Shown here one piece after another: positions 17,219 through 25,478 of a stretch of DNA of 64,000 nucleotides. The notes under the pieces are model-generated. The model had not been told where the DNA came from. It was given only the letters and a program-made list of their open reading frames with translations, and did not search any database. Source of the stretch: Alteraurantiacibacter hainanensis (GTDB lineage: Bacteria; Pseudomonadota; Alphaproteobacteria; Sphingomonadales; Sphingomonadaceae); the NCBI RefSeq assembly GCF_036321025.1, contig NZ_JAZAPB010000002.1:1364001-1428000 (forward strand). The letters run 5' to 3'. Position 1 is the stretch's first letter. Each line of letters starts with the position of its first letter. Both the position numbers and the translations under genes were made by a program.

Positions 17219-18088
17219 CTACTTTGGTTGGTAGAGCTGGTCGGGGCCGGGAAAGCTGCGGCTGCGAACCTCCTCGGCGTACTTTTCGGCCGTTTCCGAG
17301 ATGGTTGTTGCAAGGTCCTCATACCGCTTCACGAAACGTGGTACGCGTTCGAACATGCCCAGCATGTCGTCGGTAACGAGAACCTGGCCGTCGCATTTGG
17401 CGGAGGCGCCGATGCCGATGGTGGGGCACGAAACCGCCTCGGTCACGGCTATGGCAATGGGTTCGACGACGCCTTCCACGACGATGGCAAAGGCGCCCGC
17501 TTCCTCAAGCGCCCTGGCATCGCTGACGATCTTGTCGGCCTCGGCGTCGCTGCGTCCACGAGCGGCGTAGCCGCCCAGCACGTTCACCGCCTGGGGCGTC
17601 AGCCCGACATGACCCATAACCGGTATGCCTCGCTTCACGAGGAATTCGACGGTTTCGGCCATCGCATCGCCGCCTTCCAGCTTCACCGCTGCCGCGCCGC
17701 TGGCCTTCAGCAACTGGGCCGCACTGTCGAATGCGTCCTCGGGAGAGGTTTCGTAGGCACCGAACGGCATGTCCACCACCACGACGGCATGATAGCTGCC
17801 GCGCACGACGGCGGCAGCGTGATTGGCCATCATCTCCATCGTCACCGGAATGGTGGAGGGCAGGCCGTAGATCACCTGGCCGAGAGAATCGCCGACCAGC
17901 AGCAGGTCGCAATGCGGATCGAGCAACTGGGCCTGCCGGGCGGTATAGGCGGTGAGCATCACCAGCGGTTCCTCGGTCACGCCATCCACTTTGCGGGCCC
18001 GGATCTTGGGCACCGTCAGCCGCCGCATGGGCTGCGGGGTGGGATTGGCGCGGCTGGTGGACGTATCGAGCTTGTAGGTGGTCGACAT
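17219..18088 (-). CDS. panB: 3-methyl-2-oxobutanoate hydroxymethyltransferase
   Basis: A 289-residue ketopantoate hydroxymethyltransferase, the first step of pantothenate (coenzyme A) synthesis, using 5,10-methylene-THF and 2-oxoisovalerate. TIM-barrel motifs are clear: VMLTAYTARQAQLLDPHCD, LLVGDSLGQVIYGLPSTIPV (metal-binding Asp), AVKLEGGDAM, MGHVGLTPQAVNVLGGY and IGIGASAKCDGQVLVTDDML. Length fits the family. It shares its precursor with the ilv genes 30 kb away but no panC lies beside it. It is transcribed divergently from the NSS symporter. Confidence 0.95.
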   Translation of the reverse strand: MSTTYKLDTSTSRANPTPQPMRRLTVPKIRARKVDGVTEEPLVMLTAYTARQAQLLDPHCDLLLVGDSLGQVIYGLPSTIPVTMEMMANHAAAVVRGSYHAVVVVDMPFGAYETSPEDAFDSAAQLLKASGAAAVKLEGGDAMAETVEFLVKRGIPVMGHVGLTPQAVNVLGGYAARGRSDAEADKIVSDARALEEAGAFAIVVEGVVEPIAIAVTEAVSCPTIGIGASAKCDGQVLVTDDMLGMFERVPRFVKRYEDLATTISETAEKYAEEVRSRSFPGPDQLYQPK

Positions 18089-18264
18089 GGCAATCCTGGG
18101 TTAGCGTCTGTGAACAGGCCCGGGCGTACTGGACTTGGGCGTCCGATAGCCGTTGGTAAAGGGGAATTGCAACGTATCGCTCGGGCGCGCTTCGAGAACG
18201 CCCCTCGACGCGGGCGTAATTTCATTGCATTAGGCCCCCACTTCGGGCCGAGAGGACAATCGCA

Positions 18265-19683
18265 ATGGCATTATCGCAATCGGGATCGACCAGAGACCAC
18301 TGGTCGTCACGAAGCGCATTCATTCTCGCAGCCATCGGTTCCGCCGTTGGCCTTGGCAACCTCTGGCGCTTTCCAGCGGAAGCAGGTGCCAATGGCGGCG
18401 GGGCTTTCGTGCTGTTCTATATCGGCTGCGTACTGCTGATCGGCCTCCCGATCCTCCTCTCCGAAACACTGATCGGTCGCCACGGTCAGGCCTCTGCGCC
18501 GGAAAGCGTGCGCCGTGTCGCCAGTGCATCGCGCGCCAGCCCCCGGTGGGACATTCTGGCCGGGATAGGGGTGATCGCCGCTTTCCTGATCCTCAGTTTC
18601 TACTGCGTCGTTGGGGGCTGGGTCCTCTACTACATCGGCGTTTTCATCGGCGACATGTTCAATTCCGGCCTGAGCGGCGGTGCATTCGAAGGACAGTCGG
18701 CCGAGGCGATCGAGGGACTGCTCCCGGGCCTGTTCTCCAGCGGCGTGTGGATGGTCGCGATGAATGCGGTCTTCCTTCTCATCACGCTCTACTTCGTCGC
18801 ACGCGGCGTCAGCGGCGGGATCGAGGTCGTGGCAAACTACATGATGCCGGCCTTCTTCATCCTGCTGGTTCTGATCACGGTCTACGGCGCCTTCGGCGGA
18901 GCCTTCTCCGAAACGCTGGACTATCTTTTCACTTTCGAACCCGAGAAGCTGACCGGCCCGGTCATGCTGGCGGCGCTCGGTCAGGCATTCTTCTCGCTGT
19001 CGCTGGGCGTGGCCGGGATGATCACCTACGGCGGCTATGTCGGGCGCAACGTCAATCTTGCAGGCACGTCCGCCATCATCGCCAGCGCCGATACCCTTGT
19101 CGCGCTGCTGGCAGGGCTATGCCTGTTCCCCATCGTCTTCGCCGCCGGCCTAGCCGTGGGGGCCGGTCCCGGGCTGATGTTCCAGACGCTGCCGCATGCT
19201 TTCCAGGAAATGCCGTTCGGTTCGGTCGTCGGGTTCATGTTCTTCATCATGGTCGGCTTTGCCGCGCTCACGAGCTCGGTTGCCCTGCTGGAAGTGCCGA
19301 CGGCATGGCTGATCGACCGTTTCCGGATCGTGCGTCCGCTGAGTGCGATCATCGTCGCTTCGGGGGCCATGGTCCTGGGTGCTCTTTCCGCCCTTTCGTT
19401 CAACGTGCTGTCGGACTGGCATCCGCTCGACTTCATTCCGGTTTTCGAAGGGCAGGGCTTCTTCGACGTGCTGGATGGCCTCACCGCCAAGTTCTTCATG
19501 CCGATCGGCGCCATCCTGACCGCGATCTTTGTCGGCTGGATCGCCGACCGCAAGCTGATCGACATGGAAAACGGCCTTGGGGGCCCGCTGCACCTTTTCT
19601 GGCTGTTCCTGGTCCGGTTCCTGTGCCCCATCGCGCTGGTCGGCATTCTGATCGTGGGCATCTTCCCCAACCTGTTCGCCTGA
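18265..19683 (+). CDS. Neurotransmitter:sodium symporter (NSS/SNF) family transporter
   Basis: A 472-residue inner-membrane transporter with about twelve helices, of the LeuT-like NSS family that takes up amino acids or related amines with sodium. The helix 1 signature is ILAAIGSAVGLGNLWRFP, which forms the sodium and substrate sites, and the helix 6 region has FFSLSLGVAGMITYGGYVG. The substrate cannot be read from sequence. A GAGGA precedes the ATG. A strong intrinsic terminator lies 15 bases after the stop. Confidence 0.92.
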   Translation: MALSQSGSTRDHWSSRSAFILAAIGSAVGLGNLWRFPAEAGANGGGAFVLFYIGCVLLIGLPILLSETLIGRHGQASAPESVRRVASASRASPRWDILAGIGVIAAFLILSFYCVVGGWVLYYIGVFIGDMFNSGLSGGAFEGQSAEAIEGLLPGLFSSGVWMVAMNAVFLLITLYFVARGVSGGIEVVANYMMPAFFILLVLITVYGAFGGAFSETLDYLFTFEPEKLTGPVMLAALGQAFFSLSLGVAGMITYGGYVGRNVNLAGTSAIIASADTLVALLAGLCLFPIVFAAGLAVGAGPGLMFQTLPHAFQEMPFGSVVGFMFFIMVGFAALTSSVALLEVPTAWLIDRFRIVRPLSAIIVASGAMVLGALSALSFNVLSDWHPLDFIPVFEGQGFFDVLDGLTAKFFMPIGAILTAIFVGWIADRKLIDMENGLGGPLHLFWLFLVRFLCPIALVGILIVGIFPNLFA

Positions 19684-19697
19684 TCCGCAGACACGAA

Positions 19698-19739
19698 AAA
19701 GGGGCCGCTGCTCGATATGAGCAGCGGCCCCTTTCTTTT
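19698..19739. terminator. Strong bidirectional intrinsic terminator
   Basis: A perfect 16-bp stem, AAAGGGGCCGCTGCTC (19698-19713) with its complement at 19719-19734, closes a 5-base loop GATAT. An A-run precedes it and CTTTT follows it, so it can end both the NSS gene on the plus strand and the convergent stress-protein gene on the minus strand. Confidence 0.9.
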
Positions 19740-19753
19740 GAAACGTCGGGGGA

Positions 19754-20224
19754 TCAGAGGACGGTTTCGGTATGTTCCTCACGCGCGTCCTCGCGCACGT
19801 CGAAGCCGAACAACATCTTGGCATTGTCGACAAAGCCGAGGTCGCTGTTCCAGATTTCTGCTTCACCCAGATCCATGCGCAGCATCAGCAGGTTGGGATC
19901 GTCCTTGCCGCCGGGAAACCAGGCTTCGATGACCTGATTCCACTGCTTTTCCAGGCGTTCGCGGCTGGTTTCTTCGCGCAGCGTGCCGCCGAAGCGGGCG
20001 AACATGTCGTGGCCCTTGCCGGCAAAGGTAGCGGTCGCCGGACCGCCCTTGGCGAAGGTGTGATCCTTGGTGGTGAAGAACCAGATTGCGCTGTTGGCAT
20101 CCTCGTCCAGCTGCGCGGTCATCGGCACGGCGGTTTTCGGATCGGCATCCAGTTCGAGGAAGACGAACGGGCTGTCCGCCATCGATTTCCAGAACTTCTG
20201 TTTGAGGTCGTGTGTCGAGGTCAT
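19754..20224 (-). CDS. General-stress protein, pyridoxamine 5'-phosphate oxidase (FMN-binding split barrel) family
   Basis: A 156-residue protein of the FMN/F420-binding split-barrel fold, similar to the bacterial general stress protein 26 group. Indicators are the N-terminal helix plus SPFVFLELDADPKTAVPMTA, the strand IWFFTTKDHTFAK, and VIEAWFPGGKDDPNLLMLRM. Homologues bind flavin and are induced by stress; an exact reaction is not known. The ATG at 20222-20224 has a good GGAGA before it. A perfect GGAAC-N17-CGTT sequence lies just upstream, tying it to the EcfG general stress response. Confidence 0.87.
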   Translation of the reverse strand: MTSTHDLKQKFWKSMADSPFVFLELDADPKTAVPMTAQLDEDANSAIWFFTTKDHTFAKGGPATATFAGKGHDMFARFGGTLREETSRERLEKQWNQVIEAWFPGGKDDPNLLMLRMDLGEAEIWNSDLGFVDNAKMLFGFDVREDAREEHTETVL

Positions 20225-20245
20225 GGTTTTCTCCTTTGCCTGATC

Positions 20246-20271
20246 AACGGAAGTGCGGGGGGAGAGGTTCC
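20246..20271 (-). promoter_or_regulatory. EcfG-type general stress response promoter
   Basis: On the minus strand GGAAC (20267-20271), a 17-base spacer and CGTT (20246-20249), an exact match to the alphaproteobacterial EcfG (sigma-EcfG) consensus. It lies 21 bases from the ATG of the stress-protein gene, leaving room for its GGAGA ribosome site. Confidence 0.75.
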
Positions 20272-20275
20272 AACC

Positions 20276-20310
20276 TTGCCCGAAGGGCCGTAGTGGAACA
20301 TAATAGGAAC
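20276..20310 (+). promoter_or_regulatory. LexA (SOS) box over the imuA promoter
   Basis: GAACATAATAGGAAC at 20296-20310 is GAAC-N7-GAAC, the complement of the alphaproteobacterial LexA operator GTTC-N7-GTTC, with no mismatch. It overlaps a plausible -10 (CATAAT, 20299-20304) set 17 bases from TTGCCC (20276-20281). LexA binding would block imuA-imuB transcription until SOS induction. An AGGAG at 20313-20317 serves imuA. Confidence 0.85.
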
Positions 20311-20327
20311 ACAGGAGTCGATTCGTC

Positions 20328-21080
20328 ATGGACACCAGCACACTGCCAAAGGCGGCGGAGCTGGCCGGACGCGCTGCCCGCAACCCGCGCTGGCAGCCGG
20401 GTGCGGCGCTTCCGCTGCACAGCGAGATATTCAGCCCCGGCGGGCAAGGCGCCGGGGCAGGGGTGGCGCTTGCCTTTGCGCAGCACGTCCTGCGCGGCGT
20501 GGCCGGCGAAAACACCGCGCTGGAAGAGCGCAGCGTGCTGTGGGTGCAGGATGCCCGCGCCATCAGGCTGGGTGGCCGCCCCTACCGTGCGGGTCTGCCC
20601 GAAAGCCTGCGCCATCGCCTGATCCACGTTGCCGCCAAGACGCCGGAGGATGCTCTGTTTGCCATGGAAGAGGGGCTGCGCTGCCGCGATCTTGCCGTGG
20701 TGGTTGGGGAGATGGCGGGCAATCCGCGCGCGCTGGATTTCACCGCTTCGCGCCGCCTTACCCTCACTGCGGTAAAGCACGGCGTTCCGCTGCTGCTGGT
20801 GCGCCTGGATGCGGAGGCCGACCTGAGTTCCGCCCGCATGCGCTGGCGACTGACCAGCGCGCCGTCATCCCCGCCGCGCTGGAACATCGCCGCGCCCGGC
20901 CGCCCGGCCTGGCATGCCGAACTGTTCCGCGCCCGTACCCACCCACCCGGAGAATGGATCCTGCGCGATGAGCCAGAACGTCTCACCGCAGAGCGCCTTC
21001 CAGCATCAGGGCCGTCCACCGCGCCGGATCATGGCGATCTGGTGCGCGGACCTGGCTCTCGATCGCTGGCGGCACTCTGA
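20328..21080 (+). CDS. imuA: ImuA, SOS mutagenesis accessory protein
   Basis: A 250-residue protein of the ImuA group found in imuA-imuB-dnaE2 cassettes. It resembles a reduced RecA/SulA-like fold: an N-terminal PLHSEIFSPGGQGAGAGVAL region (diverged Walker-type loop), VLWVQDARAIRLGGRPY and DLAVVVGEMAGNPRALDFTA. ImuA is needed for damage-induced translesion mutagenesis in several alphaproteobacteria, but its mechanism is not settled. It sits directly behind a perfect LexA box and its 3' end overlaps the imuB start region. Its ~50-codon tail over imuB is less conserved-looking. Confidence 0.87.
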   Translation: MDTSTLPKAAELAGRAARNPRWQPGAALPLHSEIFSPGGQGAGAGVALAFAQHVLRGVAGENTALEERSVLWVQDARAIRLGGRPYRAGLPESLRHRLIHVAAKTPEDALFAMEEGLRCRDLAVVVGEMAGNPRALDFTASRRLTLTAVKHGVPLLLVRLDAEADLSSARMRWRLTSAPSSPPRWNIAAPGRPAWHAELFRARTHPPGEWILRDEPERLTAERLPASGPSTAPDHGDLVRGPGSRSLAAL

Positions 21081-22593
21081 GGGATGCCAGCGCGGGGAGG
21101 GGCCGGATGCCGCCCCGCTCGTGCTGATCACCGAAACCGCTCACGGCCCGCGCATCGATGCCGCGAACCGCGCCGCGCGAGAGAAGGGCGCGGCGCGCGG
21201 CATGATGCTGGCCGATGCCCGCACCCTGTGTCCGTCGATCGAGGTGCGCCCAAGCGATCCGGCAGGCGACCTCGCTTTCCTGGAACGGCTGGCCCTGTGG
21301 GCAATGCGCTGGGGTCCGTGGAGCGCCATGGATGCGCCCGACGGCCTGCTGGTGGACGTTACCGCCGTCGCTCACCTCTTTGGCGGAGAGCGCCGCCTGC
21401 TCGCCGACGTGGAGGCGCGCTGCACCGCGCGCGGCCTCACCGTTCGCGCTGCCATCGCCCCCACCGCGGGCGCGGCCTGGGCGCTGGCGCATTTCGCTGC
21501 CTCTGGCGCGATCCTGGCCCCGGAGGACGACATGCAGGCGCGCCTTGCCGACCTGCCGGTGGCAGCATTGCGGCTGGACAGCGACGTGCTGCTGGTGCTG
21601 CGCCGCCTTGGCCTCAAGCGCCTGGGCGATCTTGCGGGCATCGAGGAGGGGCGCGACCGAGCGGGAAGCGGCCGCGATGCCATTCAGCGACGCTTTCGCA
21701 ATCGCAAGTCGTCTGCCGCCAATCCGCTTGTCCGCATGGACCAGCTGCTGGGCCGCGTGCCCGAGCCCCTGCTGCCCGTCGTCCCCGTCACCGCCCCGAT
21801 GGTGCAGCGCCGCCTGCTCGAACCCATCCGTCATCGGCAATTGCTCGATACCGTGGTGAGCGACCTGGCGCAGGACATGGCCCGCACGCTGGAGGCGAAG
21901 GGGCAGGGCGCGCGCCGCCTGCAACTGGGCCTGTGGCGGGTGGACGGCGAAGTGCTGATCCGCGAACTGGAAATGGCCGCCGCCACGCGCGATCCCGATC
22001 ACATGGTCCGCCTGTTCGCAGACCGGCTGGACGATATCGACGCCGGCTTCGGCATAGAGATGCTGCGCCTGCGCGCCGCCTGGTCGCAGCCGCTGGGGCT
22101 GGACCAGTCGGACCTGGAGGCGGCGGCGGAGCAGCACGGCACCTCGCTCGCCGCCTGCATGGATCGCCTCACCACTAGGCTGGGGCAGGGCGCGGTGCAG
22201 CGCCCGGTGCCGCGCGCCAGCCATATCCCCGAACGCGCGCAAGGGTGGCAACCGCCGCTGGAGCCGGAGCCCGCCGAACAGCACCAGCTCGCCTTCCACA
22301 CGCGGCCCCTGAAACTGCTGGAGAGGCCCGAGCGCATCTCGGTCCTCTACGCCGCGCCCGAAGGCTATCCCCGCCGCTTCAGCTGGCGCGGAGAGGTGTG
22401 CGAAGTCGCCCGCGTGGAAGGCCCCGAACGCATCGCGCCCGAATGGTGGCGCGAACGCGGCACAGCCCGCCTGCGCGACTACTACCGCGTGGAGGACGAG
22501 GCCGGTCGCCGCTACTGGATCTACCGCAACGGCCTCCCAACCGACGGACGCGGCGGGATGCCGGACTGGTATTTGCAGGGGTTGTTTGGGTGA
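20968..22593 (+). CDS. imuB: ImuB, Y-family polymerase-like protein for SOS mutagenesis
   Basis: A ~541-residue Y-family-like protein. The N-terminal region (RIMAIWCADLALDRW) and the palm/finger segments AARGMMLADARTLCPSIEVR, DGLLVDVTAVAHLFGGE and LRRLGLKRLGDLAG (helix-hairpin-helix) are as in ImuB, which lacks the full polymerase acidic triad and acts as an adaptor linking DnaE2 to the beta clamp. The C-terminus has a separate domain (RFSWRGEVCEVARVEGPERI, DYYRVEDEAGRRYWIYRNG). ATG 20968 overlaps imuA by 113 bases; ATG 21031 is an alternative giving a 50-base overlap. dnaE2 lies 6 kb downstream instead of next door. Confidence 0.9.
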   Translation: MSQNVSPQSAFQHQGRPPRRIMAIWCADLALDRWRHSEGCQRGEGPDAAPLVLITETAHGPRIDAANRAAREKGAARGMMLADARTLCPSIEVRPSDPAGDLAFLERLALWAMRWGPWSAMDAPDGLLVDVTAVAHLFGGERRLLADVEARCTARGLTVRAAIAPTAGAAWALAHFAASGAILAPEDDMQARLADLPVAALRLDSDVLLVLRRLGLKRLGDLAGIEEGRDRAGSGRDAIQRRFRNRKSSAANPLVRMDQLLGRVPEPLLPVVPVTAPMVQRRLLEPIRHRQLLDTVVSDLAQDMARTLEAKGQGARRLQLGLWRVDGEVLIRELEMAAATRDPDHMVRLFADRLDDIDAGFGIEMLRLRAAWSQPLGLDQSDLEAAAEQHGTSLAACMDRLTTRLGQGAVQRPVPRASHIPERAQGWQPPLEPEPAEQHQLAFHTRPLKLLERPERISVLYAAPEGYPRRFSWRGEVCEVARVEGPERIAPEWWRERGTARLRDYYRVEDEAGRRYWIYRNGLPTDGRGGMPDWYLQGLFG

Positions 22594-22657
22594 TTGGAGA
22601 GCAAAGTCTGTTAACGACCCGATTGCGGACGTCCGACTTTTTGGCAAAACTCCCGAA

Positions 22658-23044
22658 CTAACCACCGCCTTCGTCAGTGACCGGATAGTTGGCGCCCCAT
22701 TCTTCAATTAGTTTGTGGTCGCGAATGCGGCCAACAAGAATGCCGGCAATCTGTAGAATTTTCGGTGTGAAGTGGATGGTCCAAGTATATCCGAGCGAAA
22801 ATACATCGCCGCTGCCAAGGAGGTAACGCCAATCCTGCGAGATGCGTGCTCCATTGAAGCTCTCCTGCATTCCCTGGATTGCCTCGAAATGCGCATCCCT
22901 GCCGTCAAAGACGGTTCCGTTGATATTCTGGAAAACGACAGCAGCGTCTTCCAGTGCCGTGAGGCCGCTGAAATCCTTTCGTTCCCAAGCGGCCTTTTGC
23001 GCTTCGATGTAACCCTTCGCAAAACGCTCAACATCTTCGCCCAT
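22658..23044 (-). CDS. SnoaL/NTF2-like protein, probable foreign gene
   Basis: A 128-residue small alpha-beta protein resembling the SnoaL/NTF2-like fold: an N-terminal helix (FAKGYIEAQKAAWERKDFSG), a polar pocket strand (AVVFQNINGTVFDG), and C-terminal strands FSLGYTWTIHFTPK and HKLIEEWGANYPV ending close to the usual EEW motif. Such proteins are isomerases, cyclases or of unknown role. ATG at 23042-23044 is preferred over an upstream TTG because GGGAGGGA precedes it. By hand count, bases 22681-22980 are about 53% GC, well below the neighbours, suggesting recent acquisition. Confidence 0.7.
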   Translation of the reverse strand: MGEDVERFAKGYIEAQKAAWERKDFSGLTALEDAAVVFQNINGTVFDGRDAHFEAIQGMQESFNGARISQDWRYLLGSGDVFSLGYTWTIHFTPKILQIAGILVGRIRDHKLIEEWGANYPVTDEGGG

Positions 23045-23142
23045 TTGTCCCTCCCTTTGACAAAGGATGGCGAAATCAGATTCGGTTGACAATCGAACGT
23101 GTCAATTGGCTAGTCCGCTTCCCACCAAAGTGCAGCCATCCC

Positions 23143-24036
23143 TCACGCCACTGGCCGCTCTCCGTTGATCGTCACCCGGTGCATGATGCGCCGGTGCCCA
23201 TGATAATCGTTCAGCGCGTAGTGCAGCGTGGCGCGGTTGTCCCAGAAGGCCACGTCGCCTTTCTGCCAGCGCCAGCGGCAGGTGAAGGGTTCGCGGGTCG
23301 CCTGGTACATCAGGTAGTCGATGATGGGCGCGCTTTCCTCTTCTGTCTGGTCCTTGAAGCGCGGGGTATAGGCGCCGCTGACGTAGAACAGCTTGCGCCC
23401 GCTTTCGGGGTGGGTGCGCACCAGCGGGTGCTCGGTGTCGTAATGCGCGGCTTCGGTGGGCGATGACTTCATCGAGCTGTCCTTGCTCCAGTCCATCGAC
23501 TTGGTGCCGTAGATCAGCGCGGGGGTGTGGATCACGGTGAGTGGATCGATCATCGCGCGGTAGCCGGGCGAGAGGTCTTCGTAGGCAAGGTAGAGGTTGG
23601 ACCACAGCGTGTCCCCGCCCACCGGCGGCACTTCCTTGGCGTAGAGGATGGAGCCGAGCGGCGGCTCCGGCAGATAGGTCACGTCGCCATGCCAAGCCCC
23701 GCCGAAGTTGCGGGTGTCGGTGGGCTCCTGCCGCACTTCGATGATGTCGGGATATTCGTCCATCCCCTTCACCTGATCGTGCTGGTTCAGCGTGCCGAAC
23801 CGCCTGGCGAAGGCAAGGTGCTGTTCGGGCGTGAATTCCTGGCCGCGAAAGAAGATCACCTGGTGCTCGATCAGTGCCCGGCGGATCTCGGCGATGGTGG
23901 CGTCGTCCTGCTCCTGCGACAGGTCCACTCCCTCGATCACCGCCCCCAGCGCACCGGCGTAGGGCGTGACCGTGATGTGCTCGTAATCTCCACCCAGGTT
24001 CTGCGGGCTGACACGGCGACCTGCAATGACAGTCAT
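23143..24036 (-). CDS. TauD/TfdA family 2-oxoglutarate-dependent dioxygenase
   Basis: A 297-residue Fe(II)/2-oxoglutarate dioxygenase. The HxD metal motif is in GGAWHGDVTYLPEPP, and the distal part has VAFWDNRATLHYALNDYHGH followed by RRIMHRVTI, supplying the third His and the 2-oxoglutarate-binding Arg. Family members oxidise taurine, alkylsulfates, phenoxyacetates and similar small acids; substrate here is unknown. The ATG (24034-24036) overlaps the upstream MFS stop by ATGA, and an AGGAG lies before it, so the transporter and the oxygenase form a two-gene uptake-and-attack operon. Confidence 0.9.
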   Translation of the reverse strand: MTVIAGRRVSPQNLGGDYEHITVTPYAGALGAVIEGVDLSQEQDDATIAEIRRALIEHQVIFFRGQEFTPEQHLAFARRFGTLNQHDQVKGMDEYPDIIEVRQEPTDTRNFGGAWHGDVTYLPEPPLGSILYAKEVPPVGGDTLWSNLYLAYEDLSPGYRAMIDPLTVIHTPALIYGTKSMDWSKDSSMKSSPTEAAHYDTEHPLVRTHPESGRKLFYVSGAYTPRFKDQTEEESAPIIDYLMYQATREPFTCRWRWQKGDVAFWDNRATLHYALNDYHGHRRIMHRVTINGERPVA

Positions 24037-25388
24037 GCGAACTGCTCCTTCCTGCGAACGGGTTCTATGTGACAATCGATGATCCATGCGGCGGGGAACA
24101 CCAGCAGGGCGACCGCCAACAGCACGGCAAAATACCAGAGGAAGCTGTCACCGCCCAGGTTCAGCAGCCAGCCCCCGGCGAAGACCATGGCGATGGAAAA
24201 CACGCGGCCCGAGGTGATGACGAAACCGATCCCGCCCGAACGGCAGGCGGACGGATAACCCTGTGCCATCACGACGTAGAACATGGATATGGTCATGCTG
24301 ACGAGGCCTACGGCAAGGCCCTCCAGCGCGACGATGGTCGTGATCTGGGAAGCGGACGGCGGGCCGGACAGTCCTTCCACCATCCATGCGAGCGCCATGA
24401 TCGTGGCGGTGATGCCGGTTGCTGCCCCAAGGATCATGGCGCGCGAGCCGAACGTGCGGACCAGCAGCCCGGCCGAGACGCCGCCGATAACCGAGAGGAT
24501 GCCTTGCCAGCTCGTGGCTCGCAGCGCCTGCTCCAGCGTGAAGCCGGCGGAGGTGAGCAGTTCCGTCGTCCAGTTCAGCAGGCCGTAGACCAGCGTCGTC
24601 GCGGCGGAAAAGCTGACCACCATGGCGATGTTGAGCCGCTTGTTGCGCGCGTGAAAGATGCCGATCCGCTCGCCGGGGCGTTCGGCCAGCTCGTCCTCGG
24701 GCTCGGGCGCAAGAGCGAAGTCTCCTTCCAGCACGCGCGCGGCGCTCTTGTGCGCGGCATCGGGCTTGCCCTTGGCGAGGAGGAAGGCAGGCGGCTCGCG
24801 CAGCACCAGTCGCATGATCACCCCGAATATCAGCGAGCCGACGCCGAAAATGACGAAGGCCCCGCGCCAGCCATGATCGGGCAGGAGCAGGGGAAGCACC
24901 TCCGCGCTCACCGTGATGCCGACCGGGATGCCGACCGAGAGCAGGGCGATGGCGTGGGGACGGTGCCGGGCGGATACCCAGTCGCTCACCAGCGCCAGGG
25001 CGTTGGGGTAGGCCGCGCCGAAGCCCAGGCCCCCGATCATGCGCACCACGCTCATCTCCCACACGGTGTTGGTGTAGGCGGCGGCGATGGTGGTGGACCC
25101 GAAGATCAGCGAGGCGATGAATAGGGTGTTGAGCCGCCCGATCCTGTCTCCCAGCAATCCGCCAAGGATCGATCCGAAGCCCATGCCGAACAGTGAGGCT
25201 GCAAGGGCAGGGCCGAACAGTGCCCGGTCGATGCTCCATTCATCGAGGATCAGCGGCGTGACGAGCGACAGCGATTGCAGGTCGACGCCGTCGATGACCA
25301 GCAGCGTCAGGCCGAAGACCGCGACGACGATCTGGAAAGGCCGCAAGGGGGCATCGGCGATCGCCGCGCTGAATGGCATCCGCTGCAA
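24033..25388 (-). CDS. MFS transporter, aromatic-acid:proton symporter (AAHS)-like
   Basis: A ~451-residue transporter with twelve hydrophobic segments. Helix 1 carries the acidic VIDGVDLQSLSLVTPLIL motif seen in the AAHS family (4-hydroxybenzoate and related acids) and the helix 2-3 loop has GGLLGDRIGRLNTLF, the general MFS signature. A second loop has REPPAFLLAKGKPDAA. Coupled translation with the TauD-type dioxygenase suggests that it imports the acid that the enzyme then oxidises. Start: TTG at 25388 has GGGAGAG 5 bases before it; ATG at 25379 is the alternative. Confidence 0.87.
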   Translation of the reverse strand: MQRMPFSAAIADAPLRPFQIVVAVFGLTLLVIDGVDLQSLSLVTPLILDEWSIDRALFGPALAASLFGMGFGSILGGLLGDRIGRLNTLFIASLIFGSTTIAAAYTNTVWEMSVVRMIGGLGFGAAYPNALALVSDWVSARHRPHAIALLSVGIPVGITVSAEVLPLLLPDHGWRGAFVIFGVGSLIFGVIMRLVLREPPAFLLAKGKPDAAHKSAARVLEGDFALAPEPEDELAERPGERIGIFHARNKRLNIAMVVSFSAATTLVYGLLNWTTELLTSAGFTLEQALRATSWQGILSVIGGVSAGLLVRTFGSRAMILGAATGITATIMALAWMVEGLSGPPSASQITTIVALEGLAVGLVSMTISMFYVVMAQGYPSACRSGGIGFVITSGRVFSIAMVFAGGWLLNLGGDSFLWYFAVLLAVALLVFPAAWIIDCHIEPVRRKEQFA

Positions 25389-25478
25389 CAGGTCTCTCCC
25401 AGTGTGCCCCCCGTTTGCGGGGTTGCCGGGGTATGTCTGTCACGCCGCCGCGCGCGCGTCCAGATGCGCTTGCTGCGT

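Noticed and set aside
20983..22707. Long minus-strand open frame opposite imuB
   Set aside because: Composition is the antisense of imuB; no recognisable domain.
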